From Muribaculaceae bacterium (GTDB taxonomy: Bacteria; Bacteroidota; Bacteroidia; Bacteroidales; Muribaculaceae): DNA of 36,353 nt. Below, piece by piece: positions 18,242 through 27,052 of this stretch. The stretch lies in NCBI GenBank assembly GCA_022509185.1, contig JAFLTS010000021.1, forward strand, positions 1 to 36,353. Reading direction: 5' to 3'. Each line of letters starts with the position of its first letter. Position 1 is the first letter of the stretch. A program made the position numbers and the translations under genes. The notes under the pieces were generated by a model that worked only from the letters and a program-made list of their open reading frames with translations, was not told the origin of the DNA and did not search any database.

Positions 18242-19558
18242 TTGAAAAGAATTTCCATCATATTATTTTTTCTGACCCTGGTGGCTTTAGTGACTCCATT
18301 AAAAACGTATGCCTCAGGATCAGGTGAAGAAGGAGAAGTGAATGTGAAAGAGATAATCTTTCATCACTTGGGCGATGGCTACGGGTGGGAAGTGCCTTTC
18401 AGTCATGTCTATCGCATACCTTTGCCTGTAATTGTAAGAGCCGAAGATGGCAAGTGGATCAGTTTTTCTTCCCATAAGCTTCAGGAATACGTTAGGATTA
18501 CTAATGAAAAGACCGGAAAAGAGGAACTGGTTGCCGAGCCTCGAATTGTCACAATAGAGAAAAACGGTAAAGAATACCAGTTTATATTGGCCCATGTAAG
18601 TAAGCACAGAAATAAGGTCGTACAGATTTTCCCATTGTCTCCGGAGGAAGAAGCCCGTGTGAAGGAAGAAGCTAAGAACAATCCGGAGATTCAGGGAGAT
18701 GTGGATAAGGCAGAGGCTATTATAGGAGGTTATGCCGGTTTTAATGAAGTGTATTATCGGGAATACAAGCCTCATGATATTTCCATCACTAAAAATGTAT
18801 TGGCCTTACTGATAGCAGCTGTTATTGTAACAGCCATGGTGATGTCGGTAGTTTGGTTCTATGCACGCAAGGGAATGAAAGCACCGCGTAAAGGTGTCGG
18901 ATTTATGGAAATGCTCATAGATTTCATTTATACAGGTGTTATAAAATCCACACTGCATGAGAGGGCACGAAAATATGCTCCGTTCTTACTCACATGTTTC
19001 TTCTTTATACTGGTGATGAACCTTGTGGGACTGATCGTTATATTCCCCGGAGGAGCAAACCTGACAGGAAACATAGCCATTACTTTGGTGCTTGCAATAA
19101 TGGTATTTGTGATAACTAACGTGATGGGATCAAAACATTACTGGAAAGAGATATTCTGGCCTGATGTGCCATTATTCCTGAAGTTTCCGATACCCATCAT
19201 GCAATTCATTGAGATATTCGGTATTTTCACTAAACCGGCAGCCCTATGTGTTCGTCTGTTTGCCAACATGATGGGAGGCCATATGATAGTGATAACCCTT
19301 ACTTTATTGATTTTCATATTTGCGGCATTCGGAGCCATTGCAGCTGGAGGGTCAGTATTCATCTCAGTGATGTTCTCAATCTTTATGTTGTGCCTTGACG
19401 TCTTGGTGAGTTTCATCCAGGCTTACGTGTTCACACTTCTGGCTACAATCTTTATTTCAATGAGTACAGATAAAGGTCATGGCCATGAAGCCCATAAAGA
19501 GGAACAAAAGGAAGTGGCCGAAGAAACTGACATGCCCGTAGAGGTTAAAACGACATAA
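18242..19558 (+). CDS. atpB: F1Fo ATP synthase a subunit with signal peptide and large N-terminal domain
   Basis: 438 residues, longer than the 240-270 typical of E. coli-like a subunits. The start is a TTG at 18242: no ATG occurs in frame between the preceding stop codon (18221) and the signal peptide MKRISIILFFLTLVALVTPL. Residues about 25-180 form an exported soluble domain. About five to six membrane helices follow, with the essential Arg338 in PAALCVRLFANMMGGHM facing the c-ring. A signal peptide and N-terminal extension are known for Bacteroidota AtpB. The C-terminal tail is His/Glu-rich. Only 41 bases separate it from atpC. Confidence 0.94.
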   Translation: MKRISIILFFLTLVALVTPLKTYASGSGEEGEVNVKEIIFHHLGDGYGWEVPFSHVYRIPLPVIVRAEDGKWISFSSHKLQEYVRITNEKTGKEELVAEPRIVTIEKNGKEYQFILAHVSKHRNKVVQIFPLSPEEEARVKEEAKNNPEIQGDVDKAEAIIGGYAGFNEVYYREYKPHDISITKNVLALLIAAVIVTAMVMSVVWFYARKGMKAPRKGVGFMEMLIDFIYTGVIKSTLHERARKYAPFLLTCFFFILVMNLVGLIVIFPGGANLTGNIAITLVLAIMVFVITNVMGSKHYWKEIFWPDVPLFLKFPIPIMQFIEIFGIFTKPAALCVRLFANMMGGHMIVITLTLLIFIFAAFGAIAAGGSVFISVMFSIFMLCLDVLVSFIQAYVFTLLATIFISMSTDKGHGHEAHKEEQKEVAEETDMPVEVKTT

Positions 19559-19610
19559 CAATAGAATACTTTCAAACGAAAAATAAACAAACAACTTAAA
19601 ACCAAATATT

Positions 19611-19856
19611 ATGTTATCAATGATTTTAGCAGCAGACACAGCACTTGGTGCATTGGGAGCAGCTCTTGGAGCCGGTATAGCAGCTATTGGAGCAGGTATC
19701 GGTATCGGTAATATCGGTAGCAGCGCCATGGAAGCTATCGCACGTCAACCGGAAGTTGCCGGTGACATCCGTTCCAACATGATTGTGATCGCAGCCCTTA
19801 TAGAAGGTGTGGCACTTTTTGCTGTGATCGTGTCAGCTCTTGCATTATTTATCTGA
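19611..19856 (+). CDS. atpE: F1Fo ATP synthase c subunit
   Basis: An 81-residue hairpin of two membrane helices that oligomerises into the rotor ring. The helix-one packing motif is Gly-rich (GAGIAAIGAGIGIGNIG), the loop is ARQPEVAGD, and the ion-carrying carboxylate is Glu65 in AALIEGVALF. The Gln of helix one and the Ser/Thr after the Glu that mark sodium-binding rings are replaced by Ile32 and Gly66, so a proton ring is more likely. This is inferred by aligning motifs by eye. Confidence 0.95.
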   Translation: MLSMILAADTALGALGAALGAGIAAIGAGIGIGNIGSSAMEAIARQPEVAGDIRSNMIVIAALIEGVALFAVIVSALALFI

Positions 19857-19901
19857 TCAAAACATCAGAGAGACAACTTTCAACATTAAAACCGTAAGCA
19901 A

Positions 19902-20396
19902 ATGGAATTATTCACTCCTGATTTCGGGCTCATCTTCTGGATGTTCATATCGTTTATCATACTCTTTGTGGTGCTGGCGATATGGGGATGGCCTGTAATA
20001 TTGAAAAATATGGACCAAAGGGCCGACACCATCGACAAGGGAGTGGAATATGCCCGGGAGGCCAAGACTCAACTTGACAGTGCTCGTGCCGAAGCCCAGA
20101 AATATATGGAAGAGGCTCAACAGCAACAGGCTGAAATGTTGAGAGAGGCTGCAAGGATGAAAACGCAGCTTATTGAAGATGCCCGTAAAGAGGCTTCCGA
20201 AGAGGCGAAAAAGGTGATGGATGCAGCAAGAGTATCTATCGAACAACAAAGGAAAGAGGCAGAACTTCAGTTCCGCAATGAAGTGAGCAAATTCTCTTTG
20301 GATATTGCCGAAAAGATGGTGAGAGGAAATCTATCGGATGACCAGAGTCATCATGCACTGGTAGACAAAATGCTGGATGAGATAAAGAGCAACTGA
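19902..20396 (+). CDS. atpF: F1Fo ATP synthase b subunit
   Basis: 164 residues forming the peripheral stalk. A single N-terminal membrane helix (GLIFWMFISFIILFVVLAIW) is followed by a long charged helix rich in Glu, Ala, Gln and Lys (residues about 35-145) that dimerises as a coiled coil. The length and position between atpE and atpH are standard. The stop lies 5 bases before atpH. Confidence 0.93.
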   Translation: MELFTPDFGLIFWMFISFIILFVVLAIWGWPVILKNMDQRADTIDKGVEYAREAKTQLDSARAEAQKYMEEAQQQQAEMLREAARMKTQLIEDARKEASEEAKKVMDAARVSIEQQRKEAELQFRNEVSKFSLDIAEKMVRGNLSDDQSHHALVDKMLDEIKSN

Positions 20397-20401
20397 TAGT
20401 A

Positions 20402-20938
20402 ATGGACAACGGCCTTATACCCCGCAGATATGCCAAGGCGCTTTATAAATTCGCCTTGGAAAAAGGAGAAACGAAGAAAATCTATGAGCTCTCAAAGAGA
20501 GTTATCGATTCTTTTGCCGGTAATCCCGATCTTCAAAAAGTACTGTCAAATCCTTTTGTGAGCAATGAAGACAAGGAACAATTGCTTCTTACCGCGGCCG
20601 GAGAAAAAAATGAGATTTTCAAACAGTTTGTACTTTTGATCATCACTCAAAAACGTGTGGAATATGCCTATGCCATGATGCTTGCATATCGGGATATATA
20701 CCGAAAGGAAAATCATATCTCACAAGCTCGTATCACCACTGCAGCCAAGCTTGATGAATCCAGAATGAATAAACTCAGAAAACTCGTTACGGATGCCTTT
20801 AAAGATTCCGAACTTGAATTTACAGAAGCAGTGGATCCTTCTCTGATAGGAGGCTTCGTGATAGATGTGGATTCTGTGAGAATGGATGCTTCATTGAGTA
20901 ATGAACTTGAACAACTACGACAAACACTTTTAAGTTAA
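20402..20938 (+). CDS. atpH: F1Fo ATP synthase delta subunit
   Basis: 178 residues of the OSCP/delta family, linking the peripheral stalk to the top of F1. The N-terminal [17 protein letters not shown] and the C-terminal [13 protein letters not shown] block ([22 protein letters not shown]) are diagnostic. It is packed between atpF (5 bases) and atpA (7 bases). Confidence 0.94.
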   Translation: MDNGLIPRRYAKALYKFALEKGETKKIYELSKRVIDSFAGNPDLQKVLSNPFVSNEDKEQLLLTAAGEKNEIFKQFVLLIITQKRVEYAYAMMLAYRDIYRKENHISQARITTAAKLDESRMNKLRKLVTDAFKDSELEFTEAVDPSLIGGFVIDVDSVRMDASLSNELEQLRQTLLS

Positions 20939-20945
20939 GAAAGAG

Positions 20946-22520
20946 ATGCTAAATCCCAGTGAAATTTCAGATATATTAAAAAAACAGCTTGAGAATGTCA
21001 CTTCGAAAGCAAAATTCGAGGAAGTAGGCACAGTGCTCGAGGTGGGCGACGGCGTGGCCCATGTATACGGCCTTGAGAATGTAAGATCGAACGAACTCGT
21101 GGAATTTGAAAATGGAGTGAAGGGAGTGGCTCTTAACCTCGAGGAAAGCAACGTGGGCGTCGTGTTGCTCAATAATGTGAACGATGTCACGGAAAATATG
21201 TCAGTGAGACGCACCGGTGAGATTGCTTCTATCCCTGTTGGCGAAGGCCTTCTCGGAAGGGTTATAAACATTCTTGGAGAACCAATCGACGGTAAAGGAC
21301 CAATAGAGGGTAAACTGCTCAATATGCCATTGGAAAGAAAGGCTCCAGGTGTGATTTTCCGTCAGCCAGTGAATCAGCCTCTTCAGACAGGTATCAAAGC
21401 TGTAGATGCCATGATTCCGATTGGACGTGGTCAGCGTGAGCTTATAATCGGCGACCGTCAGATCGGTAAGACTGCTATCGCAATAGACACAATCATTAAC
21501 CAACGCCAGAACTATCTTGATGGAAAACCTGTCTATTGCATATATGTAGCTATCGGCCAGAAAGGTTCAACAATAGCTTCTTTGGTACATACATTGGAGA
21601 AATATGGAGCTATGGAATATACAGTGGTTGTGGCTGCAAGTGCTTCCGATTCTGCCTCAATGCGTTATTACAGCCCGTTTGCAGGAGTAGCTATAGGTGA
21701 ATATTTCCGTGATACAGGTAGGGATGCCTTAATTGTTTATGATGATTTATCGAAACAGGCAGTTGCATACCGTGAAATTTCTCTAATCCTTAAACGTCCT
21801 TCAGGTCGTGAAGCTTATCCCGGTGATATCTTCTATCTTCATTCACGTCTTCTAGAAAGAGCAGCAAAGATTATAGACAATCAGGAGGTGGCGTCGCATA
21901 TGAACGATCTTCCGGATGTTTTGAAACCGATAGTAAAGGGAGGCGGATCTTTAACAGCTTTGCCGATTATCGAAACACAGGCCGGAGACGTTTCTGCTTA
22001 CATTCCTACAAATGTAATTTCAATTACTGACGGACAGATATTCTTGGAGACAAGTCTTTTCAACCAGGGTATACGTCCCGCCATCAATGTGGGTATCTCC
22101 GTATCACGTGTAGGCGGTAACGCTCAGATCAAGGCAATGAAGAAAGTGGCCGGAACTCTGAAGATAGCCCAGGCCCAGTTCCGTGAACTTGAAGCTTTTA
22201 CAAAATTTGGTGGTGACATAGACCCGGTTACCGCAAAAGTTATCGACCGGGGTAGGAAAAATCAGCAATTGCTTATTCAGCCCCAGTATCAACCTTGGCC
22301 GGTAGAGAATGAAATCGCTGTGATCTATTGCGGTGTTAATGGTCTTTTGGAAAATGTGCCTCTTGATAAAGTGAAAGAATTTGAGGAGCTGTTTATCCAA
22401 TTGCTTAAAGCTAAACATCAGGATGTTCTAGATACCTTGCGGCAAGGCATCTTAAATGATGATGTTGAGAAAAAACTAAAAGAGAGTGCTGCTGAAATCT
22501 CTGCAAGATATAAAAAATGA
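20946..22520 (+). CDS. atpA: F1Fo ATP synthase alpha subunit
   Basis: A 524-residue non-catalytic nucleotide-binding subunit of F1. The P-loop is [13 protein letters not shown] near residue 172. The [17 protein letters not shown] strand, [16 protein letters not shown] block ([24 protein letters not shown]) and [32 protein letters not shown] are all typical alpha features. The length is slightly above the usual 505-515. It overlaps nothing and begins 7 bases after atpH. Confidence 0.97.
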   Translation: MLNPSEISDILKKQLENVTSKAKFEEVGTVLEVGDGVAHVYGLENVRSNELVEFENGVKGVALNLEESNVGVVLLNNVNDVTENMSVRRTGEIASIPVGEGLLGRVINILGEPIDGKGPIEGKLLNMPLERKAPGVIFRQPVNQPLQTGIKAVDAMIPIGRGQRELIIGDRQIGKTAIAIDTIINQRQNYLDGKPVYCIYVAIGQKGSTIASLVHTLEKYGAMEYTVVVAASASDSASMRYYSPFAGVAIGEYFRDTGRDALIVYDDLSKQAVAYREISLILKRPSGREAYPGDIFYLHSRLLERAAKIIDNQEVASHMNDLPDVLKPIVKGGGSLTALPIIETQAGDVSAYIPTNVISITDGQIFLETSLFNQGIRPAINVGISVSRVGGNAQIKAMKKVAGTLKIAQAQFRELEAFTKFGGDIDPVTAKVIDRGRKNQQLLIQPQYQPWPVENEIAVIYCGVNGLLENVPLDKVKEFEELFIQLLKAKHQDVLDTLRQGILNDDVEKKLKESAAEISARYKK

Positions 22521-22589
22521 GAATAGAGATTTCCGAGACAGAGAAACCGGAAATTTCAAAAATCAAACAAAAGAAAACAGGTAAGACAA

Positions 22590-23480
22590 ATGGCTACGCT
22601 CAAAGCGTTAAGAATCAGAATAGGCTCAGTGTCGTCGAGTGAAAAAATCACCGGCGCGATGAAGATGATATCCTCAGCCAAGGTCCATAAAAATGAAATG
22701 GAACTTAAGAGGCTATTACCTTTCCGACGTCAAGTGGATTCTATCATGAGCCATTTGCTGGCCACCGGATTGGAATTTGATTCTCCTCTCATCACCAAGA
22801 GAGAAGTGAAAAACGCTGCCATAGTGGTGTTTGGAAGTGATGACGGCCTTTGTGGAGCATATAACATAAATATCTTCAAATATCTTCTCACACGTATCCG
22901 AAAGTTGAAAGAGGAAAATGGAAATTTGGAGATAACAGTGATTCCGGTGGGAAAGAAAATAGCAAATGCTGCTCGAAAACTCGACCTTCCACATGTGAAG
23001 GTTGAGCACCCGGCTGATGGAGTAGATTCTAAAATGCTTCCTGCAGTTGTAAATGACTTTACGGAAGGACTGAGGGAAAAATTTAGCGACGGCTCATACG
23101 ACATGGTACAGACTGTTTATATGAGGTTTGTATCTATGAGTAAGCAAAAACCAGAAACCGAGACTCTGTTCCCGGTAAGTCCTGAAATCAGAAATACCGG
23201 AGAAACTGATAAGAAAGAGGATAATAAATTTTATCTTTTCGAGCCCGATCCCGATAGCATTTTCAATGAGGTGTTACCGATGTTTGTGCTTTCAACTATG
23301 CAAGAAATTACTATTGAAAACCGAGCTTCGGAACAGGCTGCGCGTGTTATGGCGATGCAAAGTGCTAATGATAATGCCAAAAAACTCCTTGAAGAGCTTC
23401 AGCTTGAATATAATAAGCTTCGCCAGCAAGCAATTACTACAGAGCTTCTGGATATATTAGGAGGCCAGACGGAAAGATAA
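22590..23480 (+). CDS. atpG: F1Fo ATP synthase gamma subunit
   Basis: A 296-residue central rotor shaft. The N-terminal helix MATLKALRIRIGSVSSSEKITGAMKMISSAKV and the C-terminal helix MAMQSANDNAKKLLEELQLEYNKLRQQAITTELLDILGG are the diagnostic coiled-coil halves; only segments are quoted here. The middle has the Rossmann-like domain with FGSDDGLCGAYN. It is the last atp gene. nuoI starts 61 bases later with no terminator hairpin between. Confidence 0.95.
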   Translation: MATLKALRIRIGSVSSSEKITGAMKMISSAKVHKNEMELKRLLPFRRQVDSIMSHLLATGLEFDSPLITKREVKNAAIVVFGSDDGLCGAYNINIFKYLLTRIRKLKEENGNLEITVIPVGKKIANAARKLDLPHVKVEHPADGVDSKMLPAVVNDFTEGLREKFSDGSYDMVQTVYMRFVSMSKQKPETETLFPVSPEIRNTGETDKKEDNKFYLFEPDPDSIFNEVLPMFVLSTMQEITIENRASEQAARVMAMQSANDNAKKLLEELQLEYNKLRQQAITTELLDILGGQTER

Positions 23481-23541
23481 CAATAAAGAAGGGATAAGGG
23501 AAAAGGAAAAACGATTTTCAAAGAAACTGACAAACTGACTA

Positions 23542-24168
23542 ATGGGTAGTATAAAGGAATATTTTTCGGAAGCCGCCAAAGGGTTGAAAAGTCTTGTGGA
23601 TGGCATGGTGGTGACCGGAAAGGAACTGGTGACACCAAAGATCACTGAGCAGTATCCGGAAAACAGGGCAACCTTACAGATTGCAGACCGTTTCCGTGCG
23701 GAGCTTACATTGATCTATGATAAAGATGGTCGTCATAAATGTATAGGATGTGGTATATGTCAGATGAATTGTCCTAACGGTACAATTCAGTTGACTACAA
23801 AGATGGTGGATCTTCCTGACGGGAAGAAAAAAAGGAAACTCGACAAGTATATGTACGATCTTGGGAGTTGTACTTTCTGTATGCTTTGTGTCACCACTTG
23901 TCCTCAGGATGCTCTTGAGTTTTCAAATGATTTTGAGCAAGCTACCTTTACACGAGATTCTCTCATCAAGCAGCTAAACTATCGTCCTGAGCCAAAGGAT
24001 GAGCCGGCAGCTCCACCTAAACCGGCAATAGACCCGGAGAAGCTTGCCAAAATCAAGGCTGAAGCTTTAGCCAAGGCAGCCAAAATAAAGGCAGAACGCG
24101 AAGCTGCAGCAGCGGCAAAACAGGAAGAATATCCGAAACCCGCTGAAGAAAAATCAGCAGAACAATAA
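23542..24168 (+). CDS. nuoI: Complex I subunit I (two 4Fe-4S clusters) with charged tail
   Basis: 208 residues. Two ferredoxin-type motifs bind clusters N6a and N6b: Cys67/70/73/77 (CIGCGICQMNCP) and Cys110/113/116/120 (CTFCMLCVTTCP). They carry electrons toward NuoB. The N-terminal helix MGSIKEYFSEAAKGLKSL anchors the protein at the membrane. The last 55 residues or so are a low-complexity Ala/Lys/Glu/Pro tail (KAEALAKAAKIKAERE), not part of the conserved core. In this window it is separated from nuoH by the whole atp set. Confidence 0.95.
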   Translation: MGSIKEYFSEAAKGLKSLVDGMVVTGKELVTPKITEQYPENRATLQIADRFRAELTLIYDKDGRHKCIGCGICQMNCPNGTIQLTTKMVDLPDGKKKRKLDKYMYDLGSCTFCMLCVTTCPQDALEFSNDFEQATFTRDSLIKQLNYRPEPKDEPAAPPKPAIDPEKLAKIKAEALAKAAKIKAEREAAAAAKQEEYPKPAEEKSAEQ

Positions 24169-24196
24169 TACTAGAAAAGCAAACTAACTTAACATA

Positions 24197-24724
24197 ATGG
24201 ATTCTGTAGGTAATATAGTGCTATATTTTTGTGTGGCCATACCTTTATTGATTTTTTCAATAAAGGCCGTGACTTCAAAAAAGATACTACGGTCGGCCAC
24301 TTATCTTCTGTTTGTGCTGCTGGGCACTGCCATCTTCTATTTTCAGATGGGCTATCAGTTTCTTGGCGCTGTACAGATAGCAGTTTATGCCGGTGGTATC
24401 ATGGTGCTCTTTGTATTTGCCATTTTGCTGACCAACAAGCCCAATGAAAAAGACACTGAGACAAAGAGCCATCGGAAGTTGTGGGGATTTCTGGTTTCTA
24501 TTTCCTCATTGGTTCTTTTGGTGTTTGCCCTTTTCTATATGCCATTGCTCCATGGAGCTTCGCTTATGGAATGTCTGTCGGCATCCAATACAATAACCAT
24601 GCATGAGATAGGAGAGGCCTTTACCGGAGGTGGTAAATTCCAATATCTGTTGCCTTTCGAGGCTATAAGTGTATTGCTTCTGGCTTGTATAATCGGTGGA
24701 GTCACAATCGCACGTAAAGAATAA
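24197..24724 (+). CDS. nuoJ: Complex I subunit J
   Basis: A 175-residue membrane subunit with five helices. The conserved third helix has FLGAVQIAVYAGGIMVLFVFAILL, containing the pi-bulge region implicated in coupling. It follows nuoI after 28 bases and ends 6 bases before nuoK. Confidence 0.94.
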   Translation: MDSVGNIVLYFCVAIPLLIFSIKAVTSKKILRSATYLLFVLLGTAIFYFQMGYQFLGAVQIAVYAGGIMVLFVFAILLTNKPNEKDTETKSHRKLWGFLVSISSLVLLVFALFYMPLLHGASLMECLSASNTITMHEIGEAFTGGGKFQYLLPFEAISVLLLACIIGGVTIARKE

Positions 24725-24730
24725 GGAGTT

Positions 24731-25042
24731 ATGGATTTAAGTATGTTATGGTATCTGGTGCCGAGCGTCGTAATGTTTGTTTGCGGCATCTATGGTTTTA
24801 TGACCAGAAAAAACCTTATTGCGATATTGATTTCTTTGGAACTGATGCTAAATAGCGCTGATCTGAATTTTGTAATATTCAACCGCTATCTTTTCCCCGG
24901 GAGTATGGAGGGAATGATCTTCACCCTTTTCGCCGTGGCTTTAGCGGCTGCCGAAACAGCTATTGCTATCGCAATAATAATCAATATTTACCGTGCGGTG
25001 GGCAACACCGACATCAATGAAGTTAAACAAATGAGATTTTAA
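24731..25042 (+). CDS. nuoK: Complex I subunit K
   Basis: 103 residues and three membrane helices, related to MrpC. Two conserved glutamates lie in the helices: LISLELMLNSADLNFV and AVALAAAETAIAIAI. It is one of few genes here with a recognisable Shine-Dalgarno sequence, AAGGAG at 24723-24728, which overlaps the nuoJ stop codon and suggests coupled translation. Confidence 0.95.
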   Translation: MDLSMLWYLVPSVVMFVCGIYGFMTRKNLIAILISLELMLNSADLNFVIFNRYLFPGSMEGMIFTLFAVALAAAETAIAIAIIINIYRAVGNTDINEVKQMRF

Positions 25043-25045
25043 GAT

Positions 25046-26989
25046 ATGGAGGCAACAATTCCTATTCTAATCCTTGCGTTTCCTCTTTTCACATTCCTGT
25101 TGCTGGGTTTGTGTGGAATGAAGATGTCGCATAAGGTGGCAGGATTTATCGGGATAGCAATGCTGGGAACAACGGCAGTGTTAGCCTATATAGTGGCCTG
25201 CACTTATTATTTCAGCGGGAATCCGGCATTTATATTGGAAGGAGTACGCCAGCAGTTCCAGGTATTTGATGTCACATGGCTGGCCTTTACCGAGACCCTT
25301 GTAGTAAAACTTGGTTTCCTTCTTGACCCAATTTCAGCTCTGATGCTTGTTGTGATCACAACAATCTCTTTTATGGTGCATCTTTACAGTTGGGGTTATA
25401 TGGAAGGTGAACCGGGATTCCAACGTTACTATGCTTTTCTTTCCCTGTTTACATTCTCAATGTTGGGACTCGTGGTAGCTACAAACATTTTCCAGATGTA
25501 TATTTTCTGGGAACTTGTGGGAGTATCCTCCTATCTTCTCATAGGTTTCTTCTATAAGCTATCTTCTGCTGTTTCGGCTTCAAAGAAAGCTTTTATAGTT
25601 ACACGTTTTGCCGATCTTGGTTTCCTTATCGGTATCCTTTTGCTTTCTTACTATACCGATACATTCAACTTTGTAGAACTGACAGAAAATCCGGAACTTG
25701 TATTAGGTACCACAGGAGGTGCAACCTATATGGGCGCATCTGTGCTTACAGTAGCTATGGTTTTGATTTTCACAGGAGGTATGGGAAAATCAGCAATGAT
25801 GCCATTACATATCTGGCTTCCAGATGCAATGGAAGGTCCCACTCCGGTGTCAGCCTTGATCCATGCTGCAACCATGGTAGTGGCCGGGGTATATCTCGTG
25901 GCAAGAATGTTCCCCTTGTTCTGTGTAGTTGATGCATCACTAACTTTTGTATGCTGTGTCGGTGCCATCACGGCCTTCTATGCTGCAATGGTAGCGTGTG
26001 CACAGACAGATATCAAGAGAATACTTGCTTTCTCAACAATTTCTCAGATAGCCTTCATGATGGTGTCTTTGGGTGTAGCCTACGATCAGCCAATCGAAGG
26101 AGTGCATTATTCAGGACTCGGTTATATGGCCGGAATGTTCCATCTGTTCACTCACGCAATGTTCAAGGCTCTACTGTTCCTGGGCGCAGGTGCTCTTATT
26201 CATGCGGTACATAGCAATGAATACACAGCAATGGGTGGTTTATGGAAATATATGCCTATCACTCACTGGACATTCCTTATCGGTTGTCTTGCAATTGCCG
26301 GTATATGGCCTTTTGCAGGCTTCTTCTCCAAAGACGAAATGCTGGCAGCAATGTTCAACCGTCACTGGTTCTGGGGAGCCTGGATGACTATGGTGGCAGG
26401 CCTCACGGCATTCTATATGTTCCGTTTATATTTTCTCGTATTCTGGGGTAAAGAGAATCCTCATTATAAAGAACATAAACCTCATGATGGTCCGTGGCAG
26501 ATGTCAGTGCCCCTGATTCTGCTTGCCGGGGTTTCTATCTGCGCCGGCTGGATCGATTTCGGTAAATTCGTAACATGGAACGGTGAACCCTATCATATCC
26601 ATTTTGAAGCTCCGGTGGTAATCACCAGTTTGATTGTAGCTTGTGTAGGAATAGCTGTAGCTGCCATAATGTATGCCAAGCCTAACAATCTTCCCGAAAA
26701 GGCCAAAGCAATGTGGCCCGCTCTTTGGACTGCTGCAAACCGAAGGTTCTATTGGGATGAAATTTATATGTTTATCACCCATAAGATTATCTTCAATATA
26801 ATTTGCCGTAGCATAGCCTGGTTTGACCGTCATGTCATAGATGCCACTATGGATGGATTCGCTAAGCTTACTCAAAGTGTATCCTACCGCATCAGAGGAA
26901 TGCAGAGTGGAGAAGTGCAAGGATATGTCGGATGGTATATCAGCGGCGCTGTGGTGATTGCTGCTATAGCATGGCTCTGTTTCGCATAA
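25046..26989 (+). CDS. nuoL: Complex I subunit L (antiporter-like)
   Basis: A 647-residue antiporter-like subunit at the far end of the membrane arm. It has the helix pairs of the Mrp antiporter fold, with WELVGVSSYLLIGF carrying the key Glu, and MPLHIWLPDAMEGPTPVSALIHAATMV and HAMFKALLFLGAGALIH carrying Lys and His residues of the proton path. A long C-terminal lateral helix and final membrane segment (GWYISGAVVIAAIAWLC) are present. It starts 3 bases after nuoK. Confidence 0.96.
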   Translation: MEATIPILILAFPLFTFLLLGLCGMKMSHKVAGFIGIAMLGTTAVLAYIVACTYYFSGNPAFILEGVRQQFQVFDVTWLAFTETLVVKLGFLLDPISALMLVVITTISFMVHLYSWGYMEGEPGFQRYYAFLSLFTFSMLGLVVATNIFQMYIFWELVGVSSYLLIGFFYKLSSAVSASKKAFIVTRFADLGFLIGILLLSYYTDTFNFVELTENPELVLGTTGGATYMGASVLTVAMVLIFTGGMGKSAMMPLHIWLPDAMEGPTPVSALIHAATMVVAGVYLVARMFPLFCVVDASLTFVCCVGAITAFYAAMVACAQTDIKRILAFSTISQIAFMMVSLGVAYDQPIEGVHYSGLGYMAGMFHLFTHAMFKALLFLGAGALIHAVHSNEYTAMGGLWKYMPITHWTFLIGCLAIAGIWPFAGFFSKDEMLAAMFNRHWFWGAWMTMVAGLTAFYMFRLYFLVFWGKENPHYKEHKPHDGPWQMSVPLILLAGVSICAGWIDFGKFVTWNGEPYHIHFEAPVVITSLIVACVGIAVAAIMYAKPNNLPEKAKAMWPALWTAANRRFYWDEIYMFITHKIIFNIICRSIAWFDRHVIDATMDGFAKLTQSVSYRIRGMQSGEVQGYVGWYISGAVVIAAIAWLCFA

Positions 26990-27052
26990 AATTTATCGAG
27001 AAATAAAGACTGAAAATAAAAAGGACTCAATAACTGATCAACTAACAACATC

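Noticed and set aside
18320..18775. Minus-strand open frame of 151 codons inside atpB
   Set aside because: Antisense shadow of a clear gene, with no promoter or family match.
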